Shown in pieces: positions 37,986 to 48,265 of a DNA stretch of 64,000 nt. Both the position numbers and the translations under genes were made by a program. Numbering within the stretch: position 1 is the first letter of the stretch; every line of letters starts with the position of its first letter. A model generated the notes under the pieces. The model was not told the DNA's origin and did not search any database. It saw nothing but the letters and a program-made list of their open reading frames with translations. Source of the stretch: Gallionella sp. (GTDB lineage: Bacteria; Pseudomonadota; Gammaproteobacteria; Burkholderiales; Gallionellaceae); assembly GCA_030681375.1 (NCBI GenBank), contig JAUXWM010000062.1:20308-84307 (forward strand), read 5' to 3'.

Positions 37986-38702
37986 ATGACTAACGGCACA
38001 CTGTATCTCATTCCCTGCACGCTGGGCGACACGCACGCCGAACAGGTCCTGCCACAACACGTCATCAATATTGCGCGTCATCTGCAACATTACGTGGTAG
38101 AACAAGCCAAGACATCGCGCCAGTTCCTCTCCGCGCTCAAACACGAACAGCCAATACAATCGCTGCACTTTGCGTTGCTCAACGAGCACACCGAAGCGCG
38201 CGAACTGCCTGCGCTGCTGGCTCCACTGCTGGAGGGCCACGATGTCGGCATCATCTCGGAAGCGGGCTGCCCCGGCATCGCCGATCCGGGCGCCGAGCTG
38301 GTTAATCTGGCGCATCGCAAGGGCATACGCGTCGTGCCGCTGGTCGGCCCCTCCTCCATCCTCATGGCATTGATGGCATCGGGCATGAACGGACAGTGCT
38401 TTGCCTTTCACGGCTACCTACCCAAAGAAGAACCGGAACGCAACAAGACAATCACCCGTCTTGAGACAGAATCCGCTCAGCGCAATCAAACCCAGCTCTT
38501 CATAGAAACGCCCTATCGTAATGAAAAGCTGTACGCCGCCTTGTTGACACAATGCCGCCCGCAAACGCTGTTGTGCGTCGCCACCGACATCAGCCTGCCC
38601 GACGAACAGATACAGACGCGTACTATCTCACAATGGAAAGCGCAAACCGCCCCACAGCTGAATAAACGCCCCAGCCTGTTTTTGCTGCTGGCCGGCCGAT
38701 AA
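37986..38702 (+). CDS. SAM-dependent methyltransferase of the tetrapyrrole-methylase fold (RsmI-like)
   Basis: A 238-residue protein related to RsmI, which 2'-O-methylates C1402 of 16S rRNA. The GYVVDRGxP-type motif is present as VGIISEAGCPGIADPGAELV (about residues 85-104), followed by VVPLVGPSSILMALMASGMNGQ and the FHGYLPKE motif, which are shared with RsmI. The N-terminal loop differs from RsmI (LYLIPCTLGD instead of LYxVxTPIGNLxD). That places it in a separate group whose substrate I do not know. It directly follows maf, so the two are probably one unit. Confidence 0.8.
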   Translation: MTNGTLYLIPCTLGDTHAEQVLPQHVINIARHLQHYVVEQAKTSRQFLSALKHEQPIQSLHFALLNEHTEARELPALLAPLLEGHDVGIISEAGCPGIADPGAELVNLAHRKGIRVVPLVGPSSILMALMASGMNGQCFAFHGYLPKEEPERNKTITRLETESAQRNQTQLFIETPYRNEKLYAALLTQCRPQTLLCVATDISLPDEQIQTRTISQWKAQTAPQLNKRPSLFLLLAGR

Positions 38703-38788
38703 TATGGCTTTTTCACCTTATTTAGTTGCCAACAAATCCACTATCTGGTATTAAAGCGGACTTAATTTTTTCACGTTGGAGAAGTGCA

Positions 38789-39211
38789 ATGTCGGTATTA
38801 TCAAACAAACCCATCGCGCCCTATCAAGCAAAGGATGGCGAGGAGTACATGAACCCGCAGCAACGCGACCATTTTCGCCGCATCCTGAACGATATCAAAT
38901 CAGGCTTGGGCGAAGACATCGATCGCACAGTACACACCATGCAGGAAGAAGCCACGGTATTTGCCGACCCGAACGACAGAGCGACACAGGAATCCGACAT
39001 CAGCCTGGAACTGCGCAACCGCGACCGCGAACGCAAGCTGATCAAGAAAATTGACGAGATGATAACCAGAATTAACGCTGACGATTATGGCTACTGCGAC
39101 AATTGCGGCATTGAAATCGGCCTGGGTCGCCTTGAAGCACGTCCCACCGCTACGAAATGCATAGATTGCAAATCACTGGATGAAATCCGTGAAAAGCAAA
39201 TGGCAAAATGA
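38789..39211 (+). CDS. dksA: RNA polymerase-binding transcription factor DksA
   Basis: DksA enters the secondary channel of RNA polymerase and, with ppGpp, represses rRNA promoters and activates amino-acid promoters. The 140-residue protein has the coiled-coil tip DPNDRA (D60, D63, A65) that is needed for activity and the zinc finger with C103, C106, C124 and C127 (YCDNC...KCIDC). The ATG at 38789 is supported by TTGGAGAAGTG; an extension upstream is not conserved. The gene ends ...EKQMAK-stop, and this tail is repeated downstream (see next entries). Confidence 0.96.
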   Translation: MSVLSNKPIAPYQAKDGEEYMNPQQRDHFRRILNDIKSGLGEDIDRTVHTMQEEATVFADPNDRATQESDISLELRNRDRERKLIKKIDEMITRINADDYGYCDNCGIEIGLGRLEARPTATKCIDCKSLDEIREKQMAK

Positions 39212-39341
39212 TTTTTTGCCATTTCTTTCGACGCAGTCAAAAGCAGATGGCTAAGTGATTAGCCATCTCTTTCTGCGAAGCTAAAAGCAGATGGCTAAGT
39301 GACATTTTTTCTGTGCCAGCTAAAAGCAGAGGGTCAAATAA
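39194..39341 (+). repeat. Tandem copies of the dksA 3' end (KQMAK-stop)
   Basis: The dksA tail AAGCAAATGGCAAAATGA (39194-39211, KQMAK-stop) recurs as AAGCAGATGGCTAAGTGA at 39241-39258 and 39285-39302 and as AAGCAGAGGGTCAAATAA at 39324-39341 (KQRVK-stop). Copy starts are 47, 44 and 39 bases apart, and the spacers are alike, with a TTTCTTTC/CTCTTTCT core and AGTCAA/AGCTAA ends. The changes in copies 2 and 3 are synonymous with copy 1. This is a degenerate tandem duplication that includes the stop codon. Confidence 0.8.
39198..39224 (+). terminator. Hairpin across the dksA stop codon
   Basis: AAATGGCAAAA (39198-39208) pairs with TTTTGCCATTT (39214-39224), an 11-pair stem whose loop contains the dksA stop codon. 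The equivalent stem in repeat copy 2 is AGATGGCTAA (39245-39254) with TTAGCCATCT (39259-39268). It is AT-rich and without a U-run after it, so a role in mRNA 3' stability is as likely as termination. Confidence 0.55.
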
Positions 39342-39410
39342 GCAACCTTTCGTTTCAACCTGGCAACAAACATATTGCAGGATTTAATCACACACTTCCC
39401 AAGTGATGAG

Positions 39411-39446
39411 CCAACAAAAAACCCGCCGAAGCGGGTTTTTTGTTGG
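39411..39446. terminator. Bidirectional terminator between dksA and pnp
   Basis: CCAACAAAAAACCCGC and GCGGGTTTTTTGTTGG form a perfect 16-pair stem with a CGAA loop. A-runs on one side and T-runs on the other let it work for both converging transcripts, dksA from the left and pnp from the right. Confidence 0.92.
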
Positions 39447-39459
39447 GATCAAATATCGC

Positions 39460-41565
39460 TTACTCGGCGATAGAAGCGCCAGTCGATTCAGGCGTAGCCA
39501 GCAAAGCCTTCATCGAGAGCTTCATGCGGCCTCTGTCGTCCATTTCCAGCAGTTTGACACGCACTACCTGGCCTTCTTTCAGGTAATCACCCACGCTGTT
39601 TACGCGCTCGTGTGCGATCTGGGAAATATGCAACAAACCGTCCTTGCCAGGCAGGATGTTGATTAACGCGCCGAAGTCGAGCAACTTGACTACCGGACCT
39701 TCGTAGATTTTGCCCACTTCTACGTCCATCGCGATATCTTCGATGCGTTTCTTGGCCAACTCACCCGCTTCGCCGTTCACGCTGGAGATAGTGATATTAC
39801 CTGCGTCATCGATATCGATGGTTGTGCCGGTTTCTTCAGTCAGTGCGCGGATAACAGCGCCGCCCTTGCCGATCACGTCACGGATTTTCTCAGGATTGAT
39901 CTTCATCTTGATCATGCGCGGTGCGAATTCGGACAGTTCGCTACGAGCGCCTGCCAGTGATTCAGTCATCAGACCGAGGATGTGCAAACGACCTTCGCGC
40001 GCTTGGCTCAATGCAGCCTGCATGATGTCGCGTGTGATGCCGTTGATCTTGATATCCATCTGCAAGGCGGTAATTCCTGTTTCGGAACCGGCCACCTTGA
40101 AGTCCATATCGCCCAGATGATCTTCATCACCCAGAATATCGGTCAGCACGGCGAAACGATTACCTTCCTTGATCAGACCCATCGCAATACCCGCAACATG
40201 CGCCTTGAGCGGCACACCGGCATCCAGCATGGACAGGCAACCGCCACACACGGAAGCCATCGAACTGGAACCATTCGACTCAGTAATTTCAGAAACGATA
40301 CGAATCGCGTAACCAAAGTCCTCTTCATCCGGCAGTACGGCAACCAGTGCACGCTTGGCCAGACGGCCATGACCGATTTCACGACGCTTGGGCGTACCTA
40401 CGCGGCCTGTTTCACCGGTAGCATACGGAGGGAAGTTGTAATGCAGCATGAAGCGGTCAGAAAAATCGCCTTGCAGCGCATCGACCTTCTGCGCATCGCG
40501 CATGCTGCCCAGTGTCGCCACAACGACAGCCTGAGTCTCGCCACGCGTAAACAGGGCGGAACCGTGCGTGCGGGGCAATACGCTGTTGCGTATGGTAATT
40601 TGACGAACGGTGCGTGTATCGCGACCATCGATACGCGGCTCACCACTAAGAATCTGACCACGTACAATTTTAGCTTCCAGCGCGCCAAACAACTCATTGA
40701 CGTGATTTTTTTCAATATCAGCGGATACCGCAGCCATGACTTTGTCATGAATAGCAGAAAGTGCTTCCGTGCGTTCCTGCTTGGAGCGAATCGCATATGC
40801 CTGTTGCAAATCAGCTTCAGCGAGTTCTGCGATCTGAGCGATCAACGCTTCGTCTTTTGCCGGAGCAACCCAATCCCAAGCCGGCGCGCCTACTGCTTCA
40901 ACCATTTCGTTGATAGCCTGAATCACTACCTGGAATTGCTCGTGACCGAACATTACCGCGCCCAGCATCACTTCTTCGGACAATTGCTGCGCTTCTGACT
41001 CAACCATCAGCACCGCACGATCCGTACCGGCAACGACCAGATCCATTTGCGATGTTTTCAGCTCAGTCGCTGTCGGGTTAAGCAAGTATTGGCCGTCAAC
41101 ATAACCTACGCGAGCCGCACCAATGGGGCCATCAAAAGGAATACCGGACAGTGCCAGTGCAGCGGATGCACCGATCAATGCAGGGATATCAGCGTCAATT
41201 TCGCTGTCCGAGGACATAACCGTCGCAACGATTTGCACCTCATTGTAAAAACTCTCTGGAAACAGCGGACGAAGAGGACGATCGATCAGACGCGATGTCA
41301 GCACTTCCTTTTCACTAGGACGACCTTCGCGCTTGAAGAAGCTACCCGGGATCTTGCCGGCAGCATAGGTCTTTTCCATATAATCAACGGTAAGCGGGAA
41401 GAAATCCTGCTCAGGCTTGGCGTTTTTACGACCCACCACAGTGACCAGCACCACGGTATCATCCAAACTAACCAGAACCGCACCGCTCGCCTGACGCGCG
41501 ATCTCGCCCGTTTCAAGCGTAAGCTGATGCTTACCAAATGCTAATGTCTTTTTTAAGTAACTCAC
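39460..41565 (-). CDS. pnp: Polyribonucleotide nucleotidyltransferase (PNPase)
   Basis: PNPase degrades RNA 3' to 5' by phosphorolysis and is the exonuclease of the degradosome. The 701-residue protein has two RNase PH domains ([22 protein letters not shown] near 60-80 and, after the helical linker, [12 protein letters not shown] onwards), then a KH domain (about 553-610, [16 protein letters not shown]) and an S1 domain (about 620-690, [24 protein letters not shown]). The start is GTG at 41565 with GAGG upstream. It follows rpsO with a hairpin in between, the arrangement used for rpsO-pnp processing in E. coli. Confidence 0.96.
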   Translation of the reverse strand: MSYLKKTLAFGKHQLTLETGEIARQASGAVLVSLDDTVVLVTVVGRKNAKPEQDFFPLTVDYMEKTYAAGKIPGSFFKREGRPSEKEVLTSRLIDRPLRPLFPESFYNEVQIVATVMSSDSEIDADIPALIGASAALALSGIPFDGPIGAARVGYVDGQYLLNPTATELKTSQMDLVVAGTDRAVLMVESEAQQLSEEVMLGAVMFGHEQFQVVIQAINEMVEAVGAPAWDWVAPAKDEALIAQIAELAEADLQQAYAIRSKQERTEALSAIHDKVMAAVSADIEKNHVNELFGALEAKIVRGQILSGEPRIDGRDTRTVRQITIRNSVLPRTHGSALFTRGETQAVVVATLGSMRDAQKVDALQGDFSDRFMLHYNFPPYATGETGRVGTPKRREIGHGRLAKRALVAVLPDEEDFGYAIRIVSEITESNGSSSMASVCGGCLSMLDAGVPLKAHVAGIAMGLIKEGNRFAVLTDILGDEDHLGDMDFKVAGSETGITALQMDIKINGITRDIMQAALSQAREGRLHILGLMTESLAGARSELSEFAPRMIKMKINPEKIRDVIGKGGAVIRALTEETGTTIDIDDAGNITISSVNGEAGELAKKRIEDIAMDVEVGKIYEGPVVKLLDFGALINILPGKDGLLHISQIAHERVNSVGDYLKEGQVVRVKLLEMDDRGRMKLSMKALLATPESTGASIAE

Positions 41566-41633
41566 GATAGACCTCTTTCAGGCTTGCATGACACGCAATC
41601 GCATCACACGAAATAGATAGGACAAAATGACAC

Positions 41634-41651
41634 GGGCCGCAATCGCGACCC
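41634..41651 (-). terminator. Hairpin between rpsO and pnp
   Basis: GGGTCGC, loop GATT and GCGGCCC (read on the minus strand) form a seven-pair stem with one G-U pair, 13 bases past the rpsO stop. The following bases (GTGTCATTTTGTCC) give only a weak U-run, so it is probably a partial terminator or an RNA-processing site ahead of pnp. Confidence 0.5.
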
Positions 41652-41664
41652 GCTTGATATATGA

Positions 41665-41934
41665 CTACTTACGAATTGCCAGACGCTTAATCAGAATTTG
41701 GTAACCGGCTTCGTTCTTGCTCCTGAGGTAATCGAGCAGCTTGCGACGACGACTAACCAGACGCAACAGACCGCGACGAGAATGGTGATCTTTAGCGTGA
41801 TCTTTAAAATGATCTGTCAGATAAGTAATCCGTGCGGTAATCAAAGCCACTTGCACTTCGGGGGAACCCGTGTCTGCTGCGGCACGTTGATAGTCTGTAA
41901 CGATTTGCGCTTTTTGCGCGGCGGTAATTGCCAT
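41665..41934 (-). CDS. rpsO: 30S ribosomal protein S15
   Basis: S15 binds the central domain of 16S rRNA and helps form an intersubunit bridge. The 89-residue protein shows the full family pattern: [26 protein letters not shown] near 22-47, the [21 protein letters not shown] motif, and the C-terminal [10 protein letters not shown]. It lies between truB and pnp, the conserved order. S15 usually represses its own translation, but I do not see a clear pseudoknot in this short leader. Confidence 0.97.
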   Translation of the reverse strand: MAITAAQKAQIVTDYQRAAADTGSPEVQVALITARITYLTDHFKDHAKDHHSRRGLLRLVSRRRKLLDYLRSKNEAGYQILIKRLAIRK

Positions 41935-41982
41935 TGGTTTTGCTCTCCTAAAAAAAGTTTCGTATTGTAACCTTGAATACCA

Positions 41983-42945
41983 CTACTGCTCAACTACATA
42001 ATTATCTGTCGAATTTACTTTTGCGGCCTGCTGTGCCACGCTGGAAATCAGCCTGACAGGCGCAACACGACGACCTTGTTGCAATCCCACACCCACAAAC
42101 CCATCCGGCCCATACAAACCAAGCTTGCCATCCGGTAATCCGGTATCCAATCCCAGGCGCTGGCCTTGCGCCAGGCGTTTGATTTGCACAGCATCCAGCT
42201 GTAGCTTCGGCGTGTCCGGCATCAGACTCGCCAGCGGCAAAACACACGCATCGCGCGCCGCATCACCCATCTCATTCAATTGCTCAAAATTATAACCATC
42301 GGCCAGTTTAAAATGAGCAATTGCCGTACGGCGCAAGCCTATGAGGTGCGCGCCACATCCCAGCACCGCACCGATGTCTTCCGCCAACGTGCGTACATAC
42401 GTACCCTTGCTGCAGCGCACGGAAATCTCCATCTCGTTGCCCGCAAAACGATTCAACACCAGCTCATGTATCAGTACCGTGCGCAACGGCCGCTCGATGG
42501 TAATACCCTTGCGAATATATTCGTAAAGCGGCTTGCCCTGGTGTTTAAGCGCGCTATGCATGGGCGGCATCTGTTCAATTTCACCAAGAAACCGCGTTAA
42601 AGCAACCTCAACATCCGACAAGGTACTTTCAACTGGATGCTCAGCAATGATTTCGCCTTCTGCATCGCCGGTCGTCGTGGTTTGCCCCAGGCGCAACAAT
42701 GCAGTATAGGATTTATCCGCATCCAGCAAGGCATTGGAAAATTTGGTCGCCTCGCCGAAGCAGACCGGCAGCAGGCCGGTCGCCAAAGGGTCGAGCGTGC
42801 CGGTATGCCCCGCTTTTTCAGCCTGAAACAGACGGCGAATTTTTTGCAGCGCATCGTTGGAGCTCAATTCCAGCGGCTTATCGAACAACAATACGCCATC
42901 GATGGAGCGCCATTTACTCCGGTATTGCGGTTTATTTTTCGTCAA
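41983..42945 (-). CDS. truB: tRNA pseudouridine(55) synthase TruB
   Basis: TruB makes pseudouridine 55 in the T-loop of tRNAs. The 320-residue protein has [18 protein letters not shown], the catalytic Asp in [31 protein letters not shown] and the [16 protein letters not shown] motif. No ATG fits: the start is a TTG at 42945, lying 14 bases inside the end of rbfA, giving [23 protein letters not shown] is unusual here, but no other start keeps the conserved N-terminal region. Confidence 0.93.
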   Translation of the reverse strand: MTKNKPQYRSKWRSIDGVLLFDKPLELSSNDALQKIRRLFQAEKAGHTGTLDPLATGLLPVCFGEATKFSNALLDADKSYTALLRLGQTTTTGDAEGEIIAEHPVESTLSDVEVALTRFLGEIEQMPPMHSALKHQGKPLYEYIRKGITIERPLRTVLIHELVLNRFAGNEMEISVRCSKGTYVRTLAEDIGAVLGCGAHLIGLRRTAIAHFKLADGYNFEQLNEMGDAARDACVLPLASLMPDTPKLQLDAVQIKRLAQGQRLGLDTGLPDGKLGLYGPDGFVGVGLQQGRRVAPVRLISSVAQQAAKVNSTDNYVVEQ

Positions 42946-43294
42946 GATGAAAATCGCTGGCTACCGCCTGCTCAATCAATTGCGACAACTGACTGCCACG
43001 CTCGACTGAGGAATCGAAGACAAAATGCAATTGCGGCATGATGCGCAGCTTGATGCTGCGCGCCAATTTGCTGCGCAGAAAACCCGCAGCACGATCCAGA
43101 CCTTCTTGCGCCTCGGCGTGCTTGCCATCCAGACGCGTGAAGAAAATCTTCGCATGAGAGTAATCACCTGCCACCTCAACACCGGTAATGGTTACCAGCT
43201 TCACGCGCGGGTCATTGATTTCGAGACGCACCAGCTGTGCGATTTCACGCTGCATCTGCTGCGCGACACGATCTGTTCTCGCAAAATTCGCCAT
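42932..43294 (-). CDS. rbfA: Ribosome-binding factor A
   Basis: RbfA is a late 30S assembly factor that binds near the 5' helix of 16S rRNA. The 120-residue KH-like protein has [23 protein letters not shown] at residues 8-30 and [10 protein letters not shown], with the C-terminal [18 protein letters not shown], all typical. Its ATG overlaps the infB stop (TAATG) and its end overlaps truB, so the infB-rbfA-truB unit is coupled. Confidence 0.95.
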   Translation of the reverse strand: MANFARTDRVAQQMQREIAQLVRLEINDPRVKLVTITGVEVAGDYSHAKIFFTRLDGKHAEAQEGLDRAAGFLRSKLARSIKLRIMPQLHFVFDSSVERGSQLSQLIEQAVASDFHLDEK

Positions 43295-45972
43295 TACAGG
43301 GTACGTGCGACCTCAACGATTTCATAGGCTTCCAGCTTGTCGCCAACCTGAAGATCATTGAAGTTCTTTACCGACAAACCACATTCGAAATTAGCTCTCA
43401 CTTCTTTCGTATCATCTTTGAAGCGCTTCAACGAATCCAACTCACCTTCATGAATAAGCTCATTGCCTCGCATCACGCGAACCTTGCAGCCGCGCTTGAC
43501 CACGCCTTCCAGCACCATACAACCGGCAATAGTGCCCACTCTGGAAACCACGAACACCTGACGCACCTCGACCAAGCCTAGACTGCTTTCTCGCTTCTCG
43601 GGCGCCAACATGCCGGACAACGCCGTCTTGATGTCGTCCATCATCGCATAGATGATTCCATAGTTGCGTATCTCTACGCCACACGATTCTGCAAGCTTGC
43701 GTGCAGGTGCATCCGTACGCGTATTAAAGCCAATCAAGACGGCCTTGGATGCCAATGCCAGATTGATATCAGACTCGTTGATTGAACCCACACCGCTGTG
43801 TATCAGGTTAACCTTTACTTCGGCCGTAGAGAGTTTTTGCAGTGTTTGTGCAATCGCCTCGGCAGAACCCTGCACGTCTGATTTCACAATCAGCGAAAGC
43901 GTGCGAACCTCTCCTTCGGCCATTTGGTCAAACATGTTTTCCAGCTTGGCTGCCTGTTGTTGAGCCAGCTTCACACCGCGATATTTACCCTGACGGAACA
44001 ATGCAATTTCACGTGCACGTTTCTCGTCGGTCAATACCATCAGCGATTCACCTGCATCAGGCACTTCTGAGAGCCCCTGAATTTCGACTGGGATAGACGG
44101 GCCGGCCTCTTGCACACTCTTGCCGCCTTCATCCAGCATGGCGCGCACACGACCAAACACCGAGCCTACCAGCACGGCATCGCCGCGCTTCAACGTACCG
44201 GACTGAATCAGCACGGTCGCCACAGGTCCCTTGCCCTTATCCAGACGCGCCTCAATGACCAATCCCTTAGCATTACATAGACGCGGGGCCTTCAACTCCA
44301 TCAACTCGGCTTGCAACAGAATCGATTCCAGCAACTGATCGATACCCTGTCCCGACTTGGAAGAAACTTCGACATACATCGCATCGCCGCCCCAGTCTTC
44401 CGGAACTACACCTTCGGCAACCAGTTCCTGCTTGACTCGCTCGATATTAGCATCCGCTTTATCGACCTTGGTAATCGCCACCACCAACGGCACATTACCC
44501 GCCTTGGCGTGTGCGATAGCCTCTTTCGTTTGCGGCATCACGCCATCGTCAGCCGCCACCACCAGAATAACAATATCCGTTGCTTTCGCGCCGCGTGCAC
44601 GCATGGCGGTAAACGCCTCGTGACCCGGCGTATCCAGGAAGGTAACCATGCCGCGCGGAGTATCAACATGATAAGCGCCTATGTGCTGGGTAATACCGCC
44701 CGCCTCTCCCGAAACGACACGCGTGCGACGAATATAATCCAGCAATGAAGTCTTACCGTGATCCACGTGACCCATTACCGTCACAACCGGGGCGCGCGAC
44801 TCAGGCTCTACATCATGATGCTCTTCATCGTCCATCAAATACGCATCAGGATCGTCCAGCTTGGCAGCCTTGGCAACATGGCCCAATTCTTCCACCACAA
44901 TCATCGCCGTTTCCTGATCCAGCACCTGATTGATGGTAACCATCATGCCCATCTTCATCAGCACCTTAATGATCTCGACGGCTTTAACAGCCAGCTTCTG
45001 CGCCAGTTCGGCGACAACAATCGTCTCGGGAACAGCCACTTCACGCACCACGGCCTCTGTCGGCAAGGTAAATGCGTGAGCCGCTTCTTCAGCCACATGC
45101 TTGCCATGCTTGCCGTGCTTGGGGGCGCGAACAGGCATTGCCCAGGATTTATTTTTGGTCGCCGTCTTGTCCACGGCGCGCGCCGGGGCTTTGGGTGCAG
45201 CACGCTTATTGCTCGTTTTATCGTCACGAACAACAGGGGTGGGCTTTACCTCAACCTTGGGCTTTCTGTCCGGCCTTACCACCTTGTCACCAGGGCGCAT
45301 AGTCGGTTTATGTAAAGTGCCTTGCGCCTTGTCCTGCTCGGCAGAAACTGCCTGCAATGCGCGCTCCGCAACAGCTTCGGCAGGAACCTGGGCTGCGACT
45401 GACACGGGCTCCTGAGCAATCTCAACTACCGGCGCAACGGCTTCGGCGCTTGTTTCAGCCTTAACCTTTACCGGTTCAACAACGGGCGCTTCGGACTGAA
45501 TTTGCTTTTCTGCTCTGAATTTATTGCGCTCTTGCTTGGCAAGCAACTCAGCTTCCTGACGTGCCGCCAACTCTGCCTGCAATTTCGCTTCCTGCTCACG
45601 TATGCCCAACTCTTCACGCCCCAACACCTTAACCTGTTCAGCACTGGTTAACACAGCGACAGGCGGAACAGCCGCAGGCGCGGGTGCCACAACACGACGC
45701 TTGCGCACCTCAACCTGAATGGTGCGTGCGCGCCCCGACTTGTCCGAGCTTTGAATTTCCGTCGTTTCACGGCGCGTAAGCGTTATTTTTTTGGCAGAAT
45801 TATCAGCACCATGTGCCTGACGTAAATACTCAAGCAACTGTGCCTTGTCAGTCTCAGAAACCATGTCCGACGCATCTGATTGCACGCCACCGGCAGCATG
45901 TAACTGCTCTAACAGCAAAGCCACCGGCAATCCAAGCTCAGCCGCAAATTGTATTACGTTCAATTTTCCCAT
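43294..45972 (-). CDS. infB: Translation initiation factor IF-2
   Basis: IF-2 brings fMet-tRNA to the 30S subunit and joins the subunits, using GTP. The 892-residue protein has an N-terminal IF2-N domain (about 1-53), a long charged, low-complexity linker (about 60-300, Ala/Glu/Lys-rich), a second IF2-N-like region (about 315-375), the G domain with GHVDHGKT (401-408), DTPGHEAF and TKVDKAD, then the domains C1/C2. The start at 45972 follows AAGGA at good spacing; an ATG two codons upstream is an alternative. It follows nusA. Confidence 0.96.
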   Translation of the reverse strand: MGKLNVIQFAAELGLPVALLLEQLHAAGGVQSDASDMVSETDKAQLLEYLRQAHGADNSAKKITLTRRETTEIQSSDKSGRARTIQVEVRKRRVVAPAPAAVPPVAVLTSAEQVKVLGREELGIREQEAKLQAELAARQEAELLAKQERNKFRAEKQIQSEAPVVEPVKVKAETSAEAVAPVVEIAQEPVSVAAQVPAEAVAERALQAVSAEQDKAQGTLHKPTMRPGDKVVRPDRKPKVEVKPTPVVRDDKTSNKRAAPKAPARAVDKTATKNKSWAMPVRAPKHGKHGKHVAEEAAHAFTLPTEAVVREVAVPETIVVAELAQKLAVKAVEIIKVLMKMGMMVTINQVLDQETAMIVVEELGHVAKAAKLDDPDAYLMDDEEHHDVEPESRAPVVTVMGHVDHGKTSLLDYIRRTRVVSGEAGGITQHIGAYHVDTPRGMVTFLDTPGHEAFTAMRARGAKATDIVILVVAADDGVMPQTKEAIAHAKAGNVPLVVAITKVDKADANIERVKQELVAEGVVPEDWGGDAMYVEVSSKSGQGIDQLLESILLQAELMELKAPRLCNAKGLVIEARLDKGKGPVATVLIQSGTLKRGDAVLVGSVFGRVRAMLDEGGKSVQEAGPSIPVEIQGLSEVPDAGESLMVLTDEKRAREIALFRQGKYRGVKLAQQQAAKLENMFDQMAEGEVRTLSLIVKSDVQGSAEAIAQTLQKLSTAEVKVNLIHSGVGSINESDINLALASKAVLIGFNTRTDAPARKLAESCGVEIRNYGIIYAMMDDIKTALSGMLAPEKRESSLGLVEVRQVFVVSRVGTIAGCMVLEGVVKRGCKVRVMRGNELIHEGELDSLKRFKDDTKEVRANFECGLSVKNFNDLQVGDKLEAYEIVEVARTL

Positions 45973-46132
45973 TACCATCCTTTAAACTTAACCACTCATC
46001 GGAGCATTAAAAACCTCCTGCGGCAACCAGCCACTGCATCGCGCGACAACCACATCACCTGCTGATGATGCAACAAACTCACTCACCACGCGCCTTGCAT
46101 TCAGCCAATCTCGCTACGTTTTCAAGCCCACA

Positions 46133-47605
46133 TTACGCAAACCAGGGTGCCCGCGCTGCCATAATCAACGCATTTGCACGTTCATTGTCCAAACCTGACA
46201 ACTCAACCAATTCATCCACATCCAGATCCGCCAATTGCTCTTGTGTCGTCACACCTTTTACAGACAACGCACGCGCAAGCTCATCATCCATGCCGTCAAG
46301 CTTGAGCAGATCATCTATACCGTGTTCGACTTTTTCTTCATTAACCAGGGCCGCATTCAACAAGGCATTCCGCGCACGACTACGCAACTCGGTGACGGTA
46401 TCCTCATCAAATGTTTCAATTTCCAGCATCTCTTCAACCGGCACATAGGCGACTTCTTCCAGCGTCGCAAAACCTTCTTGCACCAGGATATCCGCGACCT
46501 CTTCATCGACATCCAGTTTTTCCATGAAAATCGCACGCGTCTTGACAAACTCTTGATCATGCCTTTCCTGGGCTTGCTCGACAGTCATGATATTGAGTTC
46601 CCAGCCCGTCATTTCACTGGCCAGACGAACATTCTGTCCGCCACGACCGATTGCCTGCGCCAGATTTTCCTCTTCAACCACTACATCCATGCTGTGACGA
46701 TCTTCATCCACCACAATGCTGCTTACCTCAGCAGGGGCCAGGGCATTGATAACGTAAGTAGCAGGATCTTCCGACCACAAAATAATATCAACGCGTTCAC
46801 CAGCCAATTCATTGGTGACACTTTGCACGCGCGAACCGCGCATCCCCACACAAGTACCGATAGGATCAATGCGCTGATCATGTGATTGCACCGCAATCTT
46901 GGCACGTGAACCGGGGTCGCGTGCCGCGCTCATGATTTCCAGCAAATTCTCTTCAATCTCCGGCACTTCCAGCTCGAACAGCTTGACCAGCAAATCCGCA
47001 GAAGTACGGGACAAAATGACTTGCGGGCCTCGCACACTGCGATCCACACGCAACAAATGTGCTCGGACGCGATCACCGATACGCATATTTTCCTTAGGAA
47101 TCATCTGATCACGCGGCAGCAGCGCCTCTATCTTGCCAAATTCCACAATCGCATTGCCACGCTCAAGGCGCTTGACCGTACCGGAAACCAGATGCTCTTT
47201 ACGATCCATGAAATCTGCAAGTATCTGCTCACGCTCAGCATCGCGGATTTTCTGGAAAATAACCTGCTTTGCGGCTTGTGCACCAATACGCCCGAAGTCT
47301 ATAGACTCCAAAGGCATTTCGATAAACCCGCCCAACTGAATGTCGGGATCACGTTTTTGTGCCTCTTCCAATTTGATATGCAAATCTGGCGTTTCAAAGG
47401 TCTCATCATCCATCACTTCCCAGCAACGGAAAGATTCAAATTCACCGGTGTTGCGATCTATCGCGACGCGCACGTCAGCTTCATCCTCAAATTGCTTCTT
47501 AGTTGCAGAAGCCAACGCGGATTCCAGCGCAGCAAATACGACCTCCTTGTCCACGTTTTTCTCACGAGACAACGCATCCACCAGCAACAAAATATCACGA
47601 CTCAT
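46133..47605 (-). CDS. nusA: Transcription termination/antitermination factor NusA
   Basis: NusA binds RNA polymerase and modulates pausing, termination and antitermination. The 490-residue protein has the N-terminal RNAP-binding domain ([21 protein letters not shown]), an S1 domain (about 135-200, [25 protein letters not shown]), two KH domains ([18 protein letters not shown] and [15 protein letters not shown]), and two C-terminal acidic repeats of helix-hairpin-helix type ([26 protein letters not shown]), as in proteobacteria. It lies between rimP and infB. Confidence 0.96.
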   Translation of the reverse strand: MSRDILLLVDALSREKNVDKEVVFAALESALASATKKQFEDEADVRVAIDRNTGEFESFRCWEVMDDETFETPDLHIKLEEAQKRDPDIQLGGFIEMPLESIDFGRIGAQAAKQVIFQKIRDAEREQILADFMDRKEHLVSGTVKRLERGNAIVEFGKIEALLPRDQMIPKENMRIGDRVRAHLLRVDRSVRGPQVILSRTSADLLVKLFELEVPEIEENLLEIMSAARDPGSRAKIAVQSHDQRIDPIGTCVGMRGSRVQSVTNELAGERVDIILWSEDPATYVINALAPAEVSSIVVDEDRHSMDVVVEEENLAQAIGRGGQNVRLASEMTGWELNIMTVEQAQERHDQEFVKTRAIFMEKLDVDEEVADILVQEGFATLEEVAYVPVEEMLEIETFDEDTVTELRSRARNALLNAALVNEEKVEHGIDDLLKLDGMDDELARALSVKGVTTQEQLADLDVDELVELSGLDNERANALIMAARAPWFA

Positions 47606-47652
47606 ACCATTCTCCAGCTAAACATTCGCTTGTCAGCGACGCGTATAAAATT

Positions 47653-48078
47653 CTAAAAAGTCGGCACCAAGCGTGCCTTATCTACATTCGCCAGTTCAAT
47701 TTCAACCTGAACCTCATCCACATTCACCTGCAACACACCCTCGCTTACCGCGACGATAATGCCGGTAAAACTTTTACGGCCCGCCATCGGCATACGCAGT
47801 TTAAGCTGCGCCTTTTCACCCGTAAAACGGATAAAGTCAGCCTCTTTCTTGAGCGGTCTATCCAACCCCGGCGAGGAGATTTCAAGACGATCGTAATCAA
47901 CATTTTCAACCGTAAAGAGCCGAGTCAATTGATTACTGACCACCTGACAATCCTCAACGGAAATACCCTCAGGCTTATCAATGAACACACGCAACATGCC
48001 GCGGCCGGAACGTTCGATATCCACCAACTCATACCCCAGACCTGTTACCGTCGTTTCAACCAGCTTGATTACATCCAT
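47653..48078 (-). CDS. rimP: Ribosome maturation factor RimP
   Basis: RimP helps assemble the 30S subunit. The 141-residue protein has the family stretches [30 protein letters not shown] and [22 protein letters not shown]. The ATG at 48078 ([11 protein letters not shown]) is the conserved start; 13 codons further upstream are not conserved. It heads the rimP-nusA-infB-rbfA-truB-rpsO-pnp operon, with nusA 47 bases away. Confidence 0.95.
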   Translation of the reverse strand: MDVIKLVETTVTGLGYELVDIERSGRGMLRVFIDKPEGISVEDCQVVSNQLTRLFTVENVDYDRLEISSPGLDRPLKKEADFIRFTGEKAQLKLRMPMAGRKSFTGIIVAVSEGVLQVNVDEVQVEIELANVDKARLVPTF

Positions 48079-48093
48079 AATCGCGACCCACAA

Positions 48094-48117
48094 ATAAAAA
48101 ACGGGCACAAAGCCCAT
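48094..48117 (-). terminator. Weak terminator after nadE
   Basis: On the minus strand GGGC, loop TTTGT and GCCC form a short stem followed by GTTTTTTAT. The stem is only four pairs, so strength is doubtful, but the six-T run and its position between nadE and rimP fit a terminator. Confidence 0.45.
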
Positions 48118-48265
48118 CCGTAAACAGCGCGAAGTATAGCAAATTTTACGACTAAAAGAAATCGAAAAAAGTCAGACAATGCCTTTACGCGTCAGTTGCC
48201 TATCAAACCACGGACGGCAGCGGCAGGATAGCGATCAGCAACACATGGCACTACCGCGCGCCTCG

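Noticed and set aside
39982..40998. A 338-codon plus-strand frame within pnp
   Set aside because: It is antisense to the PNPase core, which is complete and in frame; codon use of the plus frame is that of a shadow.
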